Source: Linepithema humile (lineage: Eukaryota; Arthropoda; Insecta; Hymenoptera; Formicidae). From it: a stretch of DNA of 64,000 nt. The translations under genes were made by a program, and so were the position numbers. Below the pieces are notes generated by a model. The model did no database searches. It had not been told where the DNA came from and worked only from the letters and a program-made list of their open reading frames with translations. Positions within the stretch are counted from its first letter, which is position 1, and every line of letters begins with the position of its first letter. The DNA lies in the NCBI RefSeq assembly GCF_040581485.1, contig NC_090134.1, positions 2,604,001 through 2,668,000 of the forward strand, given 5' to 3'. Of the stretch, positions 40,561-52,030 are shown in pieces.

Positions 40561-42699
40561 ATGGTCGGTGCAGTTTCGTGCAAAAATAACGCAGAAAGCC
40601 TCTTTTAAACTCAACCGAGCGCGTCTGCAACTCGAAATACATACCGCATATAGAGGTTGCACACAGAGTAGAGAAAAAGAACTGTGCGTTGAAAACTCAA
40701 AAATAAGAAAAAAATGGTTCTCATAAATGTAAAACCGAAAGTTTTATTTTCGAATTAAATGTAGTTAATTAAAACAGATAAGCTTCACAAGATTGTGAAT
40801 AGTACGAAATTATTGTTTGTTTAACTGTAATTTTTTTAAATTTTGCTTTTATAGAGATTTAATTGTAAGTTTAATTGTTAAAATATATTTTTGACAAACT
40901 TCGAAAAAAAGATCAGAATTATTTAAATTTGTTTGCTGAACGAAAATCGATTTCGAATTTTTGGAAGTTATACTCGCAAATTTTGGCCCTATAATACCTT
41001 TACACTGTATAACGCAGACGCAAGTCATTTTCGAAACGTGTCGGACGGCCTGCCAGCGATTCACGCTAATTGCGTCGTTAACCCTCATTTAATGACTGCC
41101 CGGTAAAACGCGTGCTTTTCCGTGGAAAAACTCGGAACTGCGAGTGAGTTTTTCGCTTCGTCGGTTATGGCACTTTGTGCGCGCTTGCGATTTTGCATGA
41201 TTTACACTTCCGCTAATTTGTTCACGCGGGGAATATTAGACGAAATACGTATTTCAGATTATACTAAGTGTTTTGCGCAACGCAAGATTTCAGTCACAAT
41301 CTTCTGATTGCATGTTGCAAATTTATTTCAAAAATTATCCCTTTTTAAGACGAAATATTACTCGATAAAATTACTTAATAACGATGAGTAAAATTTTATC
41401 AAATGTCAAATATCTATTACTTATTTCACAAGTGCAACTTCTCGCGATAAATATTTTAAGTCTTACTTTGTATTTGATGATTTACTTAATTTTTTGCGTC
41501 TTATTTTCTATAAAAAATAAACTTCTCTTAATAATTATAATAAATAGTTAATTTTTTATAAATGTTTCTTAATGAGAGAGTATTATACTGCTTTGTGTTA
41601 AGTTTTTTTTTTAAATTATCATATATCAGATAAACACAAGTATAATATCTGTGCTCCGTTCCATAGGATGATTCGCAATCAATCCTTTGAGTCGGCCTGA
41701 CGGAAATATTAAGAAGCAGCGACTGCTTTTCATTAAGTCGATGATGTCTCGTTAAAAGTTTATATGGTCGATTACTGCCTTTATATCTCGTTTTAATATA
41801 CTCAATCCAGATCGACCGTCGTAACTATGAAATCAAACCGTAGAGCACTGTTAGAATTGGAGAGACTATAACGTCAATCTCGTATCTCTTTTATGTCGCC
41901 CATACTGCCAGTTTATTCCATTATTACTTACTATTAATTACCTACCATGTCAAAGCCGCGCCCTTCTAAGCAATCTTTATGTACACCTACTTTATTGTTG
42001 ACGTGAATATGTAGATTCGCGCCAGCTGTGAGACTGGTGGAAGTAAGAATTTCTGTATTTCTCTAAAATTTCATATCGACATTTGACATGAAATCTTTTC
42101 AACGACGAATAGATTTCTATCGCTCTGTGACACAAACAGATTTCTATTTTATTTGAAGATTACAATCGCCCCTCTATTTTATAGTCACACAATATATCAC
42201 TGTGCTTTTCGTGTCGACAATGCTTATCGCGCTAATCGAAGCAACGACGTCAGAGTTACAAGGTAACTTCATATGAGATGGTGTCACGCAAGTACTGTTC
42301 AGAGAAATCAGAACACCATGAAGCTATCCGGATGCATTTACAATTTTCCTTAGTAGCTATTTATTGTTAGTTCTATTTTACGATCAATCAATTAAACCGC
42401 CATTTTCTTCAGAAATTGCTTATCCCCTAAATATTCCCCGATAAATTTAATTCTATCAGTGCCAGCAATACGGCCTCGAAACGTAAATCACTTCCTTCAG
42501 AACATACAAAAATATTAAATAAAAAAATATATAAAGAATTACTAGATTCTTTCCTCATAAATACTAATTTTATACCATTTTTACACTGAACATAATAAAA
42601 CATAGACCTTACACTCGATGGTCTTCATTCCAGAAGTCTTTAAAAACTCAAACGACCTTAATAATTTTAATTTTATCAGACGATTCCCCCTTAAAGTTG

Positions 42700-43330
42700 T
42701 CGCCATCTCGGCGACACGTTAATTCTTCTTTTCCGAAGAAGTCAGATAATCCTGTGATAACGCTCTCACGCAGGCATCCAGCATTCTCCGTGGCGTTCCG
42801 ATTTCACTGACCGGTAGTGTTCCAGTATCTACCGCGCCGTAACAGCGCAGAGATACCGCGAAGAGACGGTCGGACAGTTAGCCGAGTTCTCCGTCGGTCG
42901 TTAAAGCACGCGCGGGGCCGCCTCTAATCATTATGGAAGGATCCGCCAGCGATCATGCTGCCGAATGAAGGGAGGGAGAGTTTTGTAATGACGGGCGCCA
43001 ACCACCGCTGGTCTTAAAACCAGACGGATGAGTGACCTTTTGGCCGATTTCACGGCTCCACGACACCTCGTTCTTTCCACCACGCTGCGCTAGAATTCCA
43101 AACCTCTAACGCTGTAGCACGAGATCCGAGCAACTCTATCCAACGGCGCCGCACGATAGCTCAGGGGCTTTTCACATTTCAGCATAAACGTGAATACGTA
43201 CTCGCTTCCTCCTCCCGCTACTCCTTCGTCCCTGCCTTCTTTTCTGTTATAGCGCGAGGCGCGGCTGTAACGCGCGATCATTATAGCACGCACTATTCGT
43301 TACAGGCCACCATTAGGCGGCAAATTGCGG
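42700..43330. other. GC-rich stretch
   Basis: Mixed GC-rich sequence without a recognisable exon. A tRNA-A-box-like string occurs at 43157 but without a B box. An isolated TTAGGTTAGG lies just beyond at about 43443. Confidence 0.3.
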
Positions 43331-44089
43331 GATAAAATTCTTCTCCGCGAAGAATTCATGCTGCAATTCGTTCCTTCGATGCTTCGCTTCGTAAATGGTA
43401 CCAGTAATTTGTAAAGTGAATCCATCGTTTTAATGTCATCGTTAGGTTAGGTTAAATCTCGCGAAAAGCTTGTTAAAACGCGAGAGACATGATTGCGTTC
43501 GCCGTGCAAAATGTCTTAGGTGAGAAATCTGTTATCTATGAGACCTGTCTAATTCGCGCGTAAAGGATGATTCACACCGCGCCGACGGCACGCATCGTCC
43601 GGCGTTATCACGCGTTCTAATAAAATTTCTCAACAAACGAGCTCCACCAGAAGGCACACCAGAAGGAGCAGCAATTATTGTGCTCGCAATGCGTTACTCG
43701 AGTTTCAGTGATGTTACCATAACTTCGAGCAACATAATTGATGGGGTGATAAGTACACTGTGGAAAGTATCTCGGTATAAAAGGGGAGAGGGGAGAAGAA
43801 ATTTCCCTAAGATAAGCTCTGTTTATTCACGATCTCCGTCATTAAAATTGATCAGTAAATTCTTAGTAATAATAAAACTGACACTATAATATCTCCGACT
43901 GGTTTTTAATGAAATATTTCTAATTGAAAGGGAATGCCATCATAATAGCGCATTCCACACATGATTCCTCGCAATTTCCTCGCATCCGACGCACACAACT
44001 CGCTATCGATTGTCATTGTAGACGATCTCGAATAAAATAAACGTTAAATGCCTGCGTAAAAACGCCTTCCTTCTTCGAATTCTCGGAAC

Positions 44090-44610
44090 GTATCCCTGAA
44101 CTTTCGTCGGGCGCTTTCGCGTGTCGCGCAACCCGTGCATAAATAATACACGTCGTTCGCCGTTTGAGAGAGCGAAACGAGCGACGAAGCGATTGTCCAT
44201 CCAGCGGCATCGATTTATGTGTGTACTTCGACCCGACGTGACGTCGACGATGATGGCCGTGGCGGCAGCGGGGATACAGCGTTGCGCTGCGCGAATGAAC
44301 GGTGCAAACGGGCCTTAAAACTTCCCGGCTGCATTTTGCGTCGGTATGCATTCTCTCGTGTGCGCGCGCGGGAAACACACAGGAGAAGATACAGATATCT
44401 CTCTCCCTCGACTCGACCGCACCACGTGACTACACGCCGTCGTCGTCGCCGCCGCCGCCGCCGTCGCCGCCGCTCTGCGCGACTTGCATCCGCAAGTTCG
44501 CAGCTGCAGCTCCCGCCTCCGTGGATTTTTAGCGTGGATTCTTGCCGCGAGTTTGACGCGTTGGCTCGGAGCACGATAATTGAGTGGCTAAGTGCCATAG
44601 GTGCCTAACC
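44090..44610. other. GC-rich island with (CGY)n repeat
   Basis: CpG-rich block about 3 kb downstream of the FoxO exon, in the FoxO intron. It contains an E-box CACGTG near 44423 and the trinucleotide tract (CGT/CGC)n at 44436-44474, which explains the poly-Arg frames on both strands. Possible intronic regulatory element. Confidence 0.4.
44436..44474. repeat. (CGT/CGC)n trinucleotide repeat
   Basis: CGTCGTCGTCGCCGCCGCC continuing to 44474. It encodes poly-Arg artefacts in both directions. Confidence 0.9.
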
Positions 44611-47339
44611 GTCAATTTCTAATATTTTACATAAATACGAAGGAGAGAGAAAGAGAGAAAGAGAAAGAGACGAGAAAAACATGGCTTCAACTTGTGTCAC
44701 CTGGCACATTAAAATTTGACGAATTATGGAGATTCTTAACCCTATATTATTAACCCTGAATATCTGCCTAAGAATTACAATAACTTTCTTCATCAGCTCA
44801 ACTATGTCTAAACAGCTTTGCTAACTTTAAATATATTGCAATTGGAAGTAATAACTTCTTGTCTGAAATCTTTGAAATCTTTTCTTCGAAGCCCCAAATC
44901 ACGAATAATATTGGTGTCATTCCAAATATGAATAATAAACTAGTAATTAAAAATGATGTAAATGCCAACTAAACAAGTTCAAAATACAAAAAACATATTT
45001 TTTCGTCGGATATTAGAACGATGCTTCAACGAGACAGATTTTCAGAACAGAAATAATAATGTAGAAAAATGTTGATCATTACCCTTGCACGCGGTATGCT
45101 AAGTTAATTAAATACTGTAAATGATCCAAATCTTTCACGCAGGATTTCCATTTTATTTAAACAAGAAAAATATTAGTTTGGCAAACGTACCTCGCATATA
45201 AGAATTGTAAAGAATCGTTAAAAAACGCTATGGCAATTGCTAAATTATTCTAATTTAATTTAAGATAAGATTTTAATAATTGGTACTCTCTGAGCCACTG
45301 AAATCTTAGAAATTGTGGACTTAAATCACATAGTTTTCAAATTGTGAAGCGTGTTTGAAAAACAGTGCAAGTGCCAAACTAAACAAACTCGAAAAATCAA
45401 AGAAATATCTTTCCATTTAAAACAAGCTTCTTCCGTCACAGTTTGGCGTATTGCAGTAATAAAATAGGTTTACACAGCCAATATAATTTATGCAAAAGAA
45501 GAATTATAATTCCAAGATCGCATTACTTCAAATTTGATGGCGAATTAGCGAGCATTGTAATGAAATACGAAAACGAGGTATCTCACCGGCTATACGTTAC
45601 GCGGAACGTCGAACTCGCTGAGCTAGAAGCTCGAGCTTTATAATTGTAAACACTATAATGCATTATTAACGTTTTAATTATGCGTACCGCGCTAAATAGT
45701 TCAACATAAACACTCGCTTTACAGTTCTAACGTTTTGTTCGGCCAGTATTTGCGTTACATTCGTTTAATTTCATTAAAAGATCAACTGTCGTTTTATACG
45801 AGCTATTTTAATATTAATTAACATATTAATAATATATAGGATAACCATTTATTTAAAAATTCTGTTTTAGTCGCAACAATTGGTTATATCTTTCGATTTC
45901 ATTATTTTTATAGTTGTAATTATGACTTTTGTCTTCATTTGAGAGATAATACCGTGATACAAATGCAATATTGTAATAACAAATCTTGTGACAAGGCATA
46001 AAATCTATGTAAATAAATTCGATTACAAAAGAAAAAAGTGCTTCATGTATTATTATCTCTTTATCAACTATTAGATAAGCTTATCGAAACAGTAAAGTGT
46101 ATATTTAAAACTACTCGAATTGATTTCTATTATTAAAAAGATGGAAAGTAGTATAATAAAATAAGAGAGTGATACTTTCACAATCAAAAAATAATTTGAA
46201 ACTTTTATCATTAAAAAAGCTAATGTATCATATCTTGTTACTACTTGGTTTAGTTAATTACACAAAGATTAAAACTTGAACTATGTTAAATTAATTATAT
46301 TATGTTATATTAAACTAAATTTCGAATTAATCATAAAATGTTGATTTTTTTCGAAAATATCGATTTTCGATTTAATCACAAAATATCAATCTTTATGGAG
46401 AAAAATTAATTTCTGTTAGATAAATTTTAAGTGCTAATAAGAATAATGAGAATACAAAGAGTGAATGTGTGAAATATCGACCTCTAATATAATGCTAATA
46501 ATATAATATTAACATAAATTAAAAATTTAATCAAGAAATTAAACAAACAAATATATACACAATTTTAATAATTAAATTATTAAAAATTTTAAATGTAAAA
46601 ATACATGAGCTGTAGTTTCTTCTCAGACGTTTGTCTGAAATGTCGGTCCGTAACGTAATCGCGCAACGTGAATCATCAAAAATATCGTTACATGCGTGTA
46701 AATTCCAGCCGGATGAATTCTCATGTCTAACCTTCGCATTGTCGCGTGTCTCAATTGTTTCCATACGAAGTCTTTATACTACTGTAAACGTGATTCCGAG
46801 TGACTTCGGTTTGGCATTCACACCGCACATTTAGCTCGGTTAACGTGATAAAAATCGCGCGTTTCTTGCACACGAAACTCTGGCTAGCCACAATTCGAGA
46901 ACGTGGACTTTTATGTTTTCTCGCGTTTCATGCGAGTCATCGTTTTAGGAAAATTATATTACACGGTTGTTAAAAAGAAAGACTGTCTTAGTAGAGCGAT
47001 AAAAAAATTAATCGCGTGATAAGAGAACATCCATTAAAATACATAAATTGTGGCGACAAAAATTCTGAGAAATTCATGCAGTTTGGAAATTCATCATTAT
47101 CAACATCATTGCCGTAACCAGTTATCGTTAAATTATGTGTGTGATACTTATAGAAATTTCTCTTATAATTAGAGGATTTCACGTTATTGGATAATACTTT
47201 CTTAATCGTTCTCATTCTTAATCTCAATTAGGTTAAAAGCAACCTAATGTTTAAATTGGAATTAAAATGTAACACAGATCAATGTGATGTATTTCTCAAA
47301 ATTAGATTCGAAAGAGTGGCGCAAAGAGAATTCACTCAC

Positions 47340-47789
47340 CTTCCAACCGGCGCTGCTGTTGTTGTCGCCCTTGTCCTTAAAGTAGGATACGTTCTGGACC
47401 ATCCACTCGTAGATCTGCGAAAGAGTGAGCCGCTGCTCGGGCGCGCTGGTGATCGCCTGCGTGATCAGGTCGGCGTAGCTGAGGTTTCCCCAAGCGTTCC
47501 TTCTCGACGAATTCTTCTTCACGGGCAACAGACCGCCCTGGGCGAGTTGCGTCTGATGAGGTGGTGTACCGCCCTCGGCACCTTCCTTCGTGGCCGGCGC
47601 GTTGCCCTCCACGTATCCTTCGGGTCGCGGCAGCGGCCATGTGTTGGATCGCGCTCTGGTTTGCGGCTCGAAGCCGGTCTCCAGGTCCGGCGAGGTCGGA
47701 AACTCGAAGGAGACCCCCTTCTTCTGTTGCTGCTGTTGCTGCTGCTGCGACGGAGTCAGCGACCCTGACGCCGGCCCCGAATCCATCAT
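47340..47789 (-). CDS. foxo: FoxO transcription factor, first coding exon (partial gene)
   Basis: Forkhead box O is the nuclear effector of insulin/IGF-PI3K-AKT signalling; AKT phosphorylation retains it in the cytoplasm through 14-3-3. This exon encodes 150 residues from the Met-Met-Asp start. A run of eight Gln lies at residues 15-22. GFEPQTRARSNTWPLPRPE at about 39-57 carries the AKT consensus RxRxxT, with Thr50 as the phospho-acceptor. The forkhead domain begins near KKNSSRRNAWGNLSYADL (91-108), followed by helix 2 (TLSQIYEWMVQNV) and DNNSSAGWK at 142-150. The recognition helix is missing because the exon ends after AAG at a GTGAGT donor, phase 0, which is the FOXO intron position I recall from other animals. 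The start is chosen because MMD matches Drosophila FoxO and follows AAA. The frame stays open upstream to an ATG at 47906, so an N-terminal extension of 39 residues is possible. Remaining exons must lie left of the window. Confidence 0.96.
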
Positions 47790-48460
47790 TTTCGCGCGCT
47801 GCTGTGCAAACTTAAAAGAGTCCACGGGACGGATACGAAACTCCGCGGTGATCGGCAACGTACGATCGGCGATCGACGGCGTTGGGCACTGAGAAAACCC
47901 GTTCACGCGCGAGCGAGACGACTTAGGTTGTCGCGTTTCGATCGCACTATCACTAGACGTGTATATGTATGTAACGCGCGTGTGTGTGTATGTGTCAGCG
48001 ACGGCCTTCGTACGTCCTCGGCGAAGGCTCGTGGCACCGCTCGTGGTAGCGCTCGTCGCAGCGCTCGTTCACGCCGGATTGGTCTCTCAGTGTGTATATG
48101 CGTGTGTGTGTATGTACGTGTGTGTATGTGTGTGCCGCTGTGTTTCTGTTTCTTCAAGCACTGCAGTTCTTCAACACATCACCAGCGTGAAATCGCTACG
48201 AATTTTATACGCGGCGCGACACGATGCGCGGCGCGGATCGGCGCTCGCGGGAGACGAAGCTCCAAACTGAGCGACGTTCGACAACAGGTTCACGGAGAGC
48301 AGCAGACCGACTGCGATTGTATACTCGCGTGTGGCTGACGACGGCGGCGAACCAACTGAGGATTCTACCGAGCTGCGTTCTGCGTGCCGAAAGAGCGCGC
48401 ACGAGCGAGAGAGTCGGAGGAGGATAACGACGGCGGGGAATAGTGTGCAACAAGAGAGAG
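47790..48460 (-). promoter_or_regulatory. foxo: FoxO 5' leader and proximal promoter (approximate)
   Basis: This GC-rich stretch lies immediately upstream of the FoxO start and has no credible competing gene. Read on the minus strand, a plausible 3' splice site (pyrimidine-rich GGTTTTCTCAG) ends at 47889, so the coding exon may begin at 47888 after a 5'UTR intron. Alternatively the leader is continuous; the frame above the start codon stays open to 47906. Two initiator-like CTCAGTT motifs occur on the minus strand, near 48265 and 48355, but no TATA box is convincing. GT-rich (48091-48145) simple sequence sits inside. The limits are inferred, not seen. Confidence 0.5.
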
Positions 48461-48517
48461 AGAGAGAGAGCAGGATGGAGAGAAGGCAGTCGAAAGAGAG
48501 AGAGAGAGAGAGAGAGA
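48453..48517. repeat. Paired GA microsatellites in the FoxO upstream region
   Basis: Two uninterrupted GA tracts, about 48453-48470 and 48495-48517, are separated by a short mixed spacer. On the FoxO strand they read as CT tracts. GA repeats bind GAGA factor in Drosophila promoters, so a promoter-opening role is possible, but this is only context. Confidence 0.85.
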
Positions 48518-48560
48518 CAGAGTAACAGATAGGCGCCCGGCGCGGCGAAGAGGGGGAGCA

Positions 48561-48613
48561 GACCACGTGGTCAAACTCTGTGTTTACAATCCGTGCCGTC
48601 CGAGGGTCACGTG
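48561..48613. promoter_or_regulatory. E-box / FOXO-site / E-box cluster upstream of FoxO
   Basis: Three factor motifs sit within 53 bp. CACGTG at 48564-48569 lies in the perfect 12-bp palindrome GACCACGTGGTC (48561-48572). TGTTTAC, the core FOXO/DAF-16 element, is at 48581-48587. GTCACGTGGC at 48607-48616 is close to the CLEAR motif bound by TFEB/MITF-type bHLH-Zip factors. A further CACGTG occurs at 48943-48948. The motifs are seen directly. Binding and autoregulation are inference from known factor specificities. Confidence 0.45.
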
Positions 48614-49789
48614 GCCATGTTTTGATAGGAACTTGGCCCGTCGCACGAGCGGCTGAATCCACGTTCTACGTCGTCACTGATGATGGTTGCTCGTCGTTGT
48701 GTCGTGACGAGATTTGCGCGGCGAGCACTCTGCGTGGCCGACGGCGTGATTTTCGGAAGAACCCACCGCAATGGCGCGAGCGCGATGACGGTGACCTTTG
48801 ATGCTCTTTGTTGCCTCTGAGAGACAGTTCCTCCCGGTATCTCTCATCGATACCCTCGGATCCTCGTCGCCGGCGAGCTATCGCTCCGCGCGGATACTCC
48901 TTTCCCGATTAGGCTGCGGCCGGTCGCGCTCCGTTTCTCGTGCACGTGAACGAACCGTCCGATAGCAGTCGTGTTCTTATTCGTATCACGGATAAAAAAT
49001 ACTTGGGCAAACACTTTGGAATCGCTTGCCTCGTGATTTGAGAAGTGACGTCTCGCACGTACGATCAGGAAAGAAAACCTATCTACTACATACAACTTGC
49101 CGGCAAGGCAGCGCGGCGCATACTGGTGAATTCCTCTGACCGGCGTTCGGAACCGACCGAGCGGAGCCGAAGTTGCGAGAAGTGAATTCGCGACGCCTGT
49201 CGACGCTCTCCGGCGCGCCGATCGCCAACGGCGTGAAACGTGAGAGCGAGAGACAGAGGAGAAGAGAGAGCGAAGAGGACAGCTGTGAGTACTCCCGAGC
49301 GCGGGAGGGAGATGTAGGGAGGACACTCGAGAGTGGCGTAGCTGGTGGGTGGCTCAGCGAAGTGGTGAGGGCAGGAAAGCCGGAGTGGGATATGCACTAT
49401 AGTAGGGGGAGAAGGAGAAAGACGAGCGCGGGAGCGAGAGAGACGGCTATAAATTGCAACTTTGTGCAGCGAAGGAGGGAGTGCGAAGCGTCCGGGAGGA
49501 AGAGAGAGAGAGTGCATCTGCGAAGGAACGCGACGAGAGGAACGAGAGGAAGAGGGATAAGGGAATGCAACGGAAGGAGGGAGACGAAGAGTGCAGCGTG
49601 CTCATCGGATCTAACGGGTGGGCGGGGAAAAGGGTATACGCTGTGCCCCAAGGGTTAGGCACTGCACCGCGCGCACAAGCCGCGAGGAGGGAATTCGCAC
49701 GCGGTGTATCTCTTTCTTCGTCCCCTCCTTTTCTCTGTCCCGTACCCCCGTTTTCTCCTCCTACCCGTTCCGCCGCGAATCGTCCTACG

Positions 49790-50146
49790 TTCTCCTCGGC
49801 TTGATTTTGCGGCAACCCTTCCGGTACTTTTTCGTATCGCGACTTGTAGAATCCGAAGATTCCCCACAGGCGATCGAAATAACTCGGGCTGTTGTTTTCG
49901 GTCTGCGTGCCTATCGAATGGTACAGCGTCCCCCGAAAGCCTGCGAACCGTGGAACATTCCGTTGTCCTGAATCTGCGTTCGAGAACATTGTTGCACCGC
50001 GCGACAGCAAATCGCGGATTCTTCGTTGTCGAAATATTCGGTGAGAAAATCACACAACGTTTGCTCTTTCGCGCTTAAAATGTACGTAAAGTCCCAAATA
50101 TATTTTACTCACGTCGTTTCCCCGTCATTTTCGTCGTCTGGGACAT
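49790..50146 (-). CDS. Hypothetical small spliced protein gene (tentative)
   Basis: I do not recognise a family. Starting at the ATG at 50146, the 44-nt exon contributes MSQTTKMTGKR plus one nucleotide. A possible acceptor (CAG ending at 49974 or at 49968, both with weak pyrimidine tracts) keeps the frame with a minus-strand reading frame encoding RNVPRFAGFRGTLYHSIG, then TQTENNSPSYFDRLWGIFG and FYKSRYEKVPEGLPQNQAEE. This part has a balanced, protein-like composition, unlike the Arg/Ser-rich shadow frames around it. Beyond about 49790 it turns into low-complexity sequence, so a donor (GTAGGA-type sites near 49790-49770) would be needed. It lies on the FoxO strand, about 2 kb upstream. It may instead be non-coding leader. 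Coordinates at the left end are approximate. Confidence 0.25.
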
Positions 50147-50156
50147 TTACAAGCAT
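50113..50156 (-). other. Predicted 44-nt spliced exon upstream of FoxO
   Basis: On the minus strand a near-ideal 3' splice site (long T tract, then TTTCTTTCAG) ends at 50157, and a GTGAGT donor begins at 50112. They delimit a 44-nt exon. The exon starts with ATG at its first base, and a second ATG with A at -3 lies at 50146. Both frames are open to the donor; the third is closed. It could be a 5'UTR exon of a distal FoxO promoter spliced to the acceptor at 47889, or exon 1 of a separate small gene running into 49.97 kb. Splice-site quality is the main support. Confidence 0.45.
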
Positions 50157-52007
50157 CTGAAAGAAAAAATAAAAAAAAAAGTTTTATACATGTATATAGA
50201 TACAAGATTTTGCTTAAGATAGCGCTGACGAAATAAAAGATGTAAGACATGCGTTTGAACATTCACAAGCTTACACATTCTTGCAATCAATTCATTAGTA
50301 AACTAAGGAATATTTATTTGTGTTCATTGAATTTCAAAAAATCTCCACAAGAGGTTTGGAAAAAAATTTCTTTAGAATTGAGCAACGCGTTTTAAATATA
50401 AATTCATTTCTGTCTACAGATCTTGATTCAAAAACGGAAGGTCATAGAGCAGACATATGAATTTCAAATAGCTTTGTCTAAATCTGGGCGTGGTTACTTT
50501 CGGCATATTTTACAGAAGTCATACTCCATTCCGAAGTACACAAAAAGAGCTGTTTGTCTACCCGTAAAAATAAATGACCCGTCATTTAAATGCATTTTCT
50601 GTCACAACAAATTTTGGAGTTCTTTTTGCGCGCTCTTAATTATTCGTCGATGCTGTTGGGCCGAATAGCTTCGGAACCCTCGTTCGCGGTAGTTCTGTCC
50701 TTCAATTCGGCCATTGTCCGAGGTCTGTTGATATAAATCCTGCTCGCTAAAGATATCCCCCATCTATAAAAAGAAGTCGGCACAGTGTAGCAGAAAAGGG
50801 CAGGTAAATCTGGCCATTGCAACCCGATTGAAACAAGAAACGACGTGTTGGTGGTGGCCGATAACGTATACGCGGCTATACGTGTTCATGTCGTCCTGTG
50901 TGGGCAGTCGCGATTCCGGCTAACTTAAGGGGTACTGTCACCGGTGTAATTATGCACTCTGAACTTTCGATTGTCCGGCGGATATCCCCGGAGCACCCAT
51001 TGCTCAATGTTGTTTGCGCTTGAGCTAAAAACAGCAGGCCGTAGCTTATTCCGTTCGTGTGCGTACAACACGCCGGAGTTAAAAATAGAAGATGAATGGA
51101 TCCTTAAGGACTATCTGATCGAATAATTGCGCAAACAGTTTTGGATACTCCAGTGGACTTTAGCGCGATTATTATACTTCTAATAAATCGTATCAATTGA
51201 CCCATTGATCAATTGATTAAGCTCGTTTGACTTAATAATAAATCATAGGAATTCTTTCCGTCACTAATTCGGAAAAGAAATGAGACTATTTAGTTGTAAT
51301 AGACGAAAAGTTCAACAGTGAAACTCAAACTTGACGCGATCAACGCGAAAATTACAATGCAATCATAACACAATAAAATTTTATCAGCCAATTTTATCCC
51401 GGTTTTATCAAGTTTGTTTTAACTCAATTTTTTAAAATGTATGTTTTTACTTTGTTATTTTCTTTAACTATTCAAACATACTTATTTAAACATTAACCGT
51501 TTGAATATTTATTTATTCAAACAAAAATTTAGAAAATAGTTAAAAAAATAAAAATATATATTTGTCACAAATTTTATTGCATGTGATTCATGCTTAATAA
51601 TATTCTTGAATATTCACCTATTGTTAAAAGAACGTTATCATTAAATAGCGATAACAAAGTCAATTAAATGAAATCTATAAATTCTCTAGATGTTCCTAGG
51701 TTTCTATTTCGACTGTACTCTTACATGGAGTCCATTCGATTCATACCGATCCCTAAGCATGCATCTCCTTCGCGAAGAACTGAGATACGCGCTGGATAAT
51801 AAAGAACTAAGGAACACGATTTTAGCATCCTTAAGTAGTCCGCGACCTAATCATTCTCAAGTACCATCCAGATAAAAACCTGGCCAAAAAAGCACATAAA
51901 GAACGTACAAGCTGTTTACTTCGAGTGCAACATAACTCAGACAACTTTTAAATTGAAATACTGCGGCGCGCGTAATATATAATCTTATCTTACACTTTTT
52001 AATTCAT

Positions 52008-52030
52008 TGACGTCAAATGAGTCAACCAAT
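52008..52030. promoter_or_regulatory. CRE / AP-1 / CCAAT cluster
   Basis: TGACGTCA (52008-52015) is followed after two bases by TGAGTCA (52018-52024) and then CCAAT (52026-52030). These are the sites for CREB/ATF, AP-1/CNC-bZIP and NF-Y respectively. An inverted TCACAG...CTGTGA follows at about 52030-52046. The cluster lies between the two divergent promoters. The motifs are seen; function is inferred. Confidence 0.4.

Larger units (their letters stand above)
1..47339 (-). other. foxo: Inferred FoxO intron 1 (or intron plus unseen non-coding genes)
   Basis: The FoxO donor is at 47339, and no stretch resembling the expected next exon (NSIRHNLSLH, then the basic C-terminal part of the forkhead domain) was recognised to the left. 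The open frames present are short, lack family resemblance and are AT-rich or low-complexity. Long first introns are usual for FOXO genes in other animals. Unmarked parts of this span show only AT-rich sequence without recognisable genes. A short exon without an ATG could have been missed. Confidence 0.6.

Noticed and set aside
43150..43190. A-box-like TAGCTCAGGGG
   Set aside because: No downstream B box or cloverleaf pairing is present.
43440..43460. TTAGGTTAGG telomere-like motif
   Set aside because: Only two units; interstitial chance occurrence, not a telomeric array.
44215..44608. Roughly 130-codon frames on both strands with poly-Arg
   Set aside because: Produced by the CGY trinucleotide repeat in a GC-rich block; both strands are open for compositional reasons.
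47247..47768. Long plus-strand open frame opposite the FoxO exon (173 codons, poly-Leu end)
   Set aside because: It is the antisense shadow of the FoxO coding exon; the poly-Leu end is the reverse of the Gln repeat.
48171..49658. Multiple long frames of 60-163 codons around the FoxO leader
   Set aside because: Ser/Leu/Arg-rich low-complexity products of CT/GA tracts, open on both strands.
50640..50822. Minus-strand frame containing MAELKDRTTANEG
   Set aside because: It terminates after 24 codons from the better ATG and has no acceptable splice donor before the stop.
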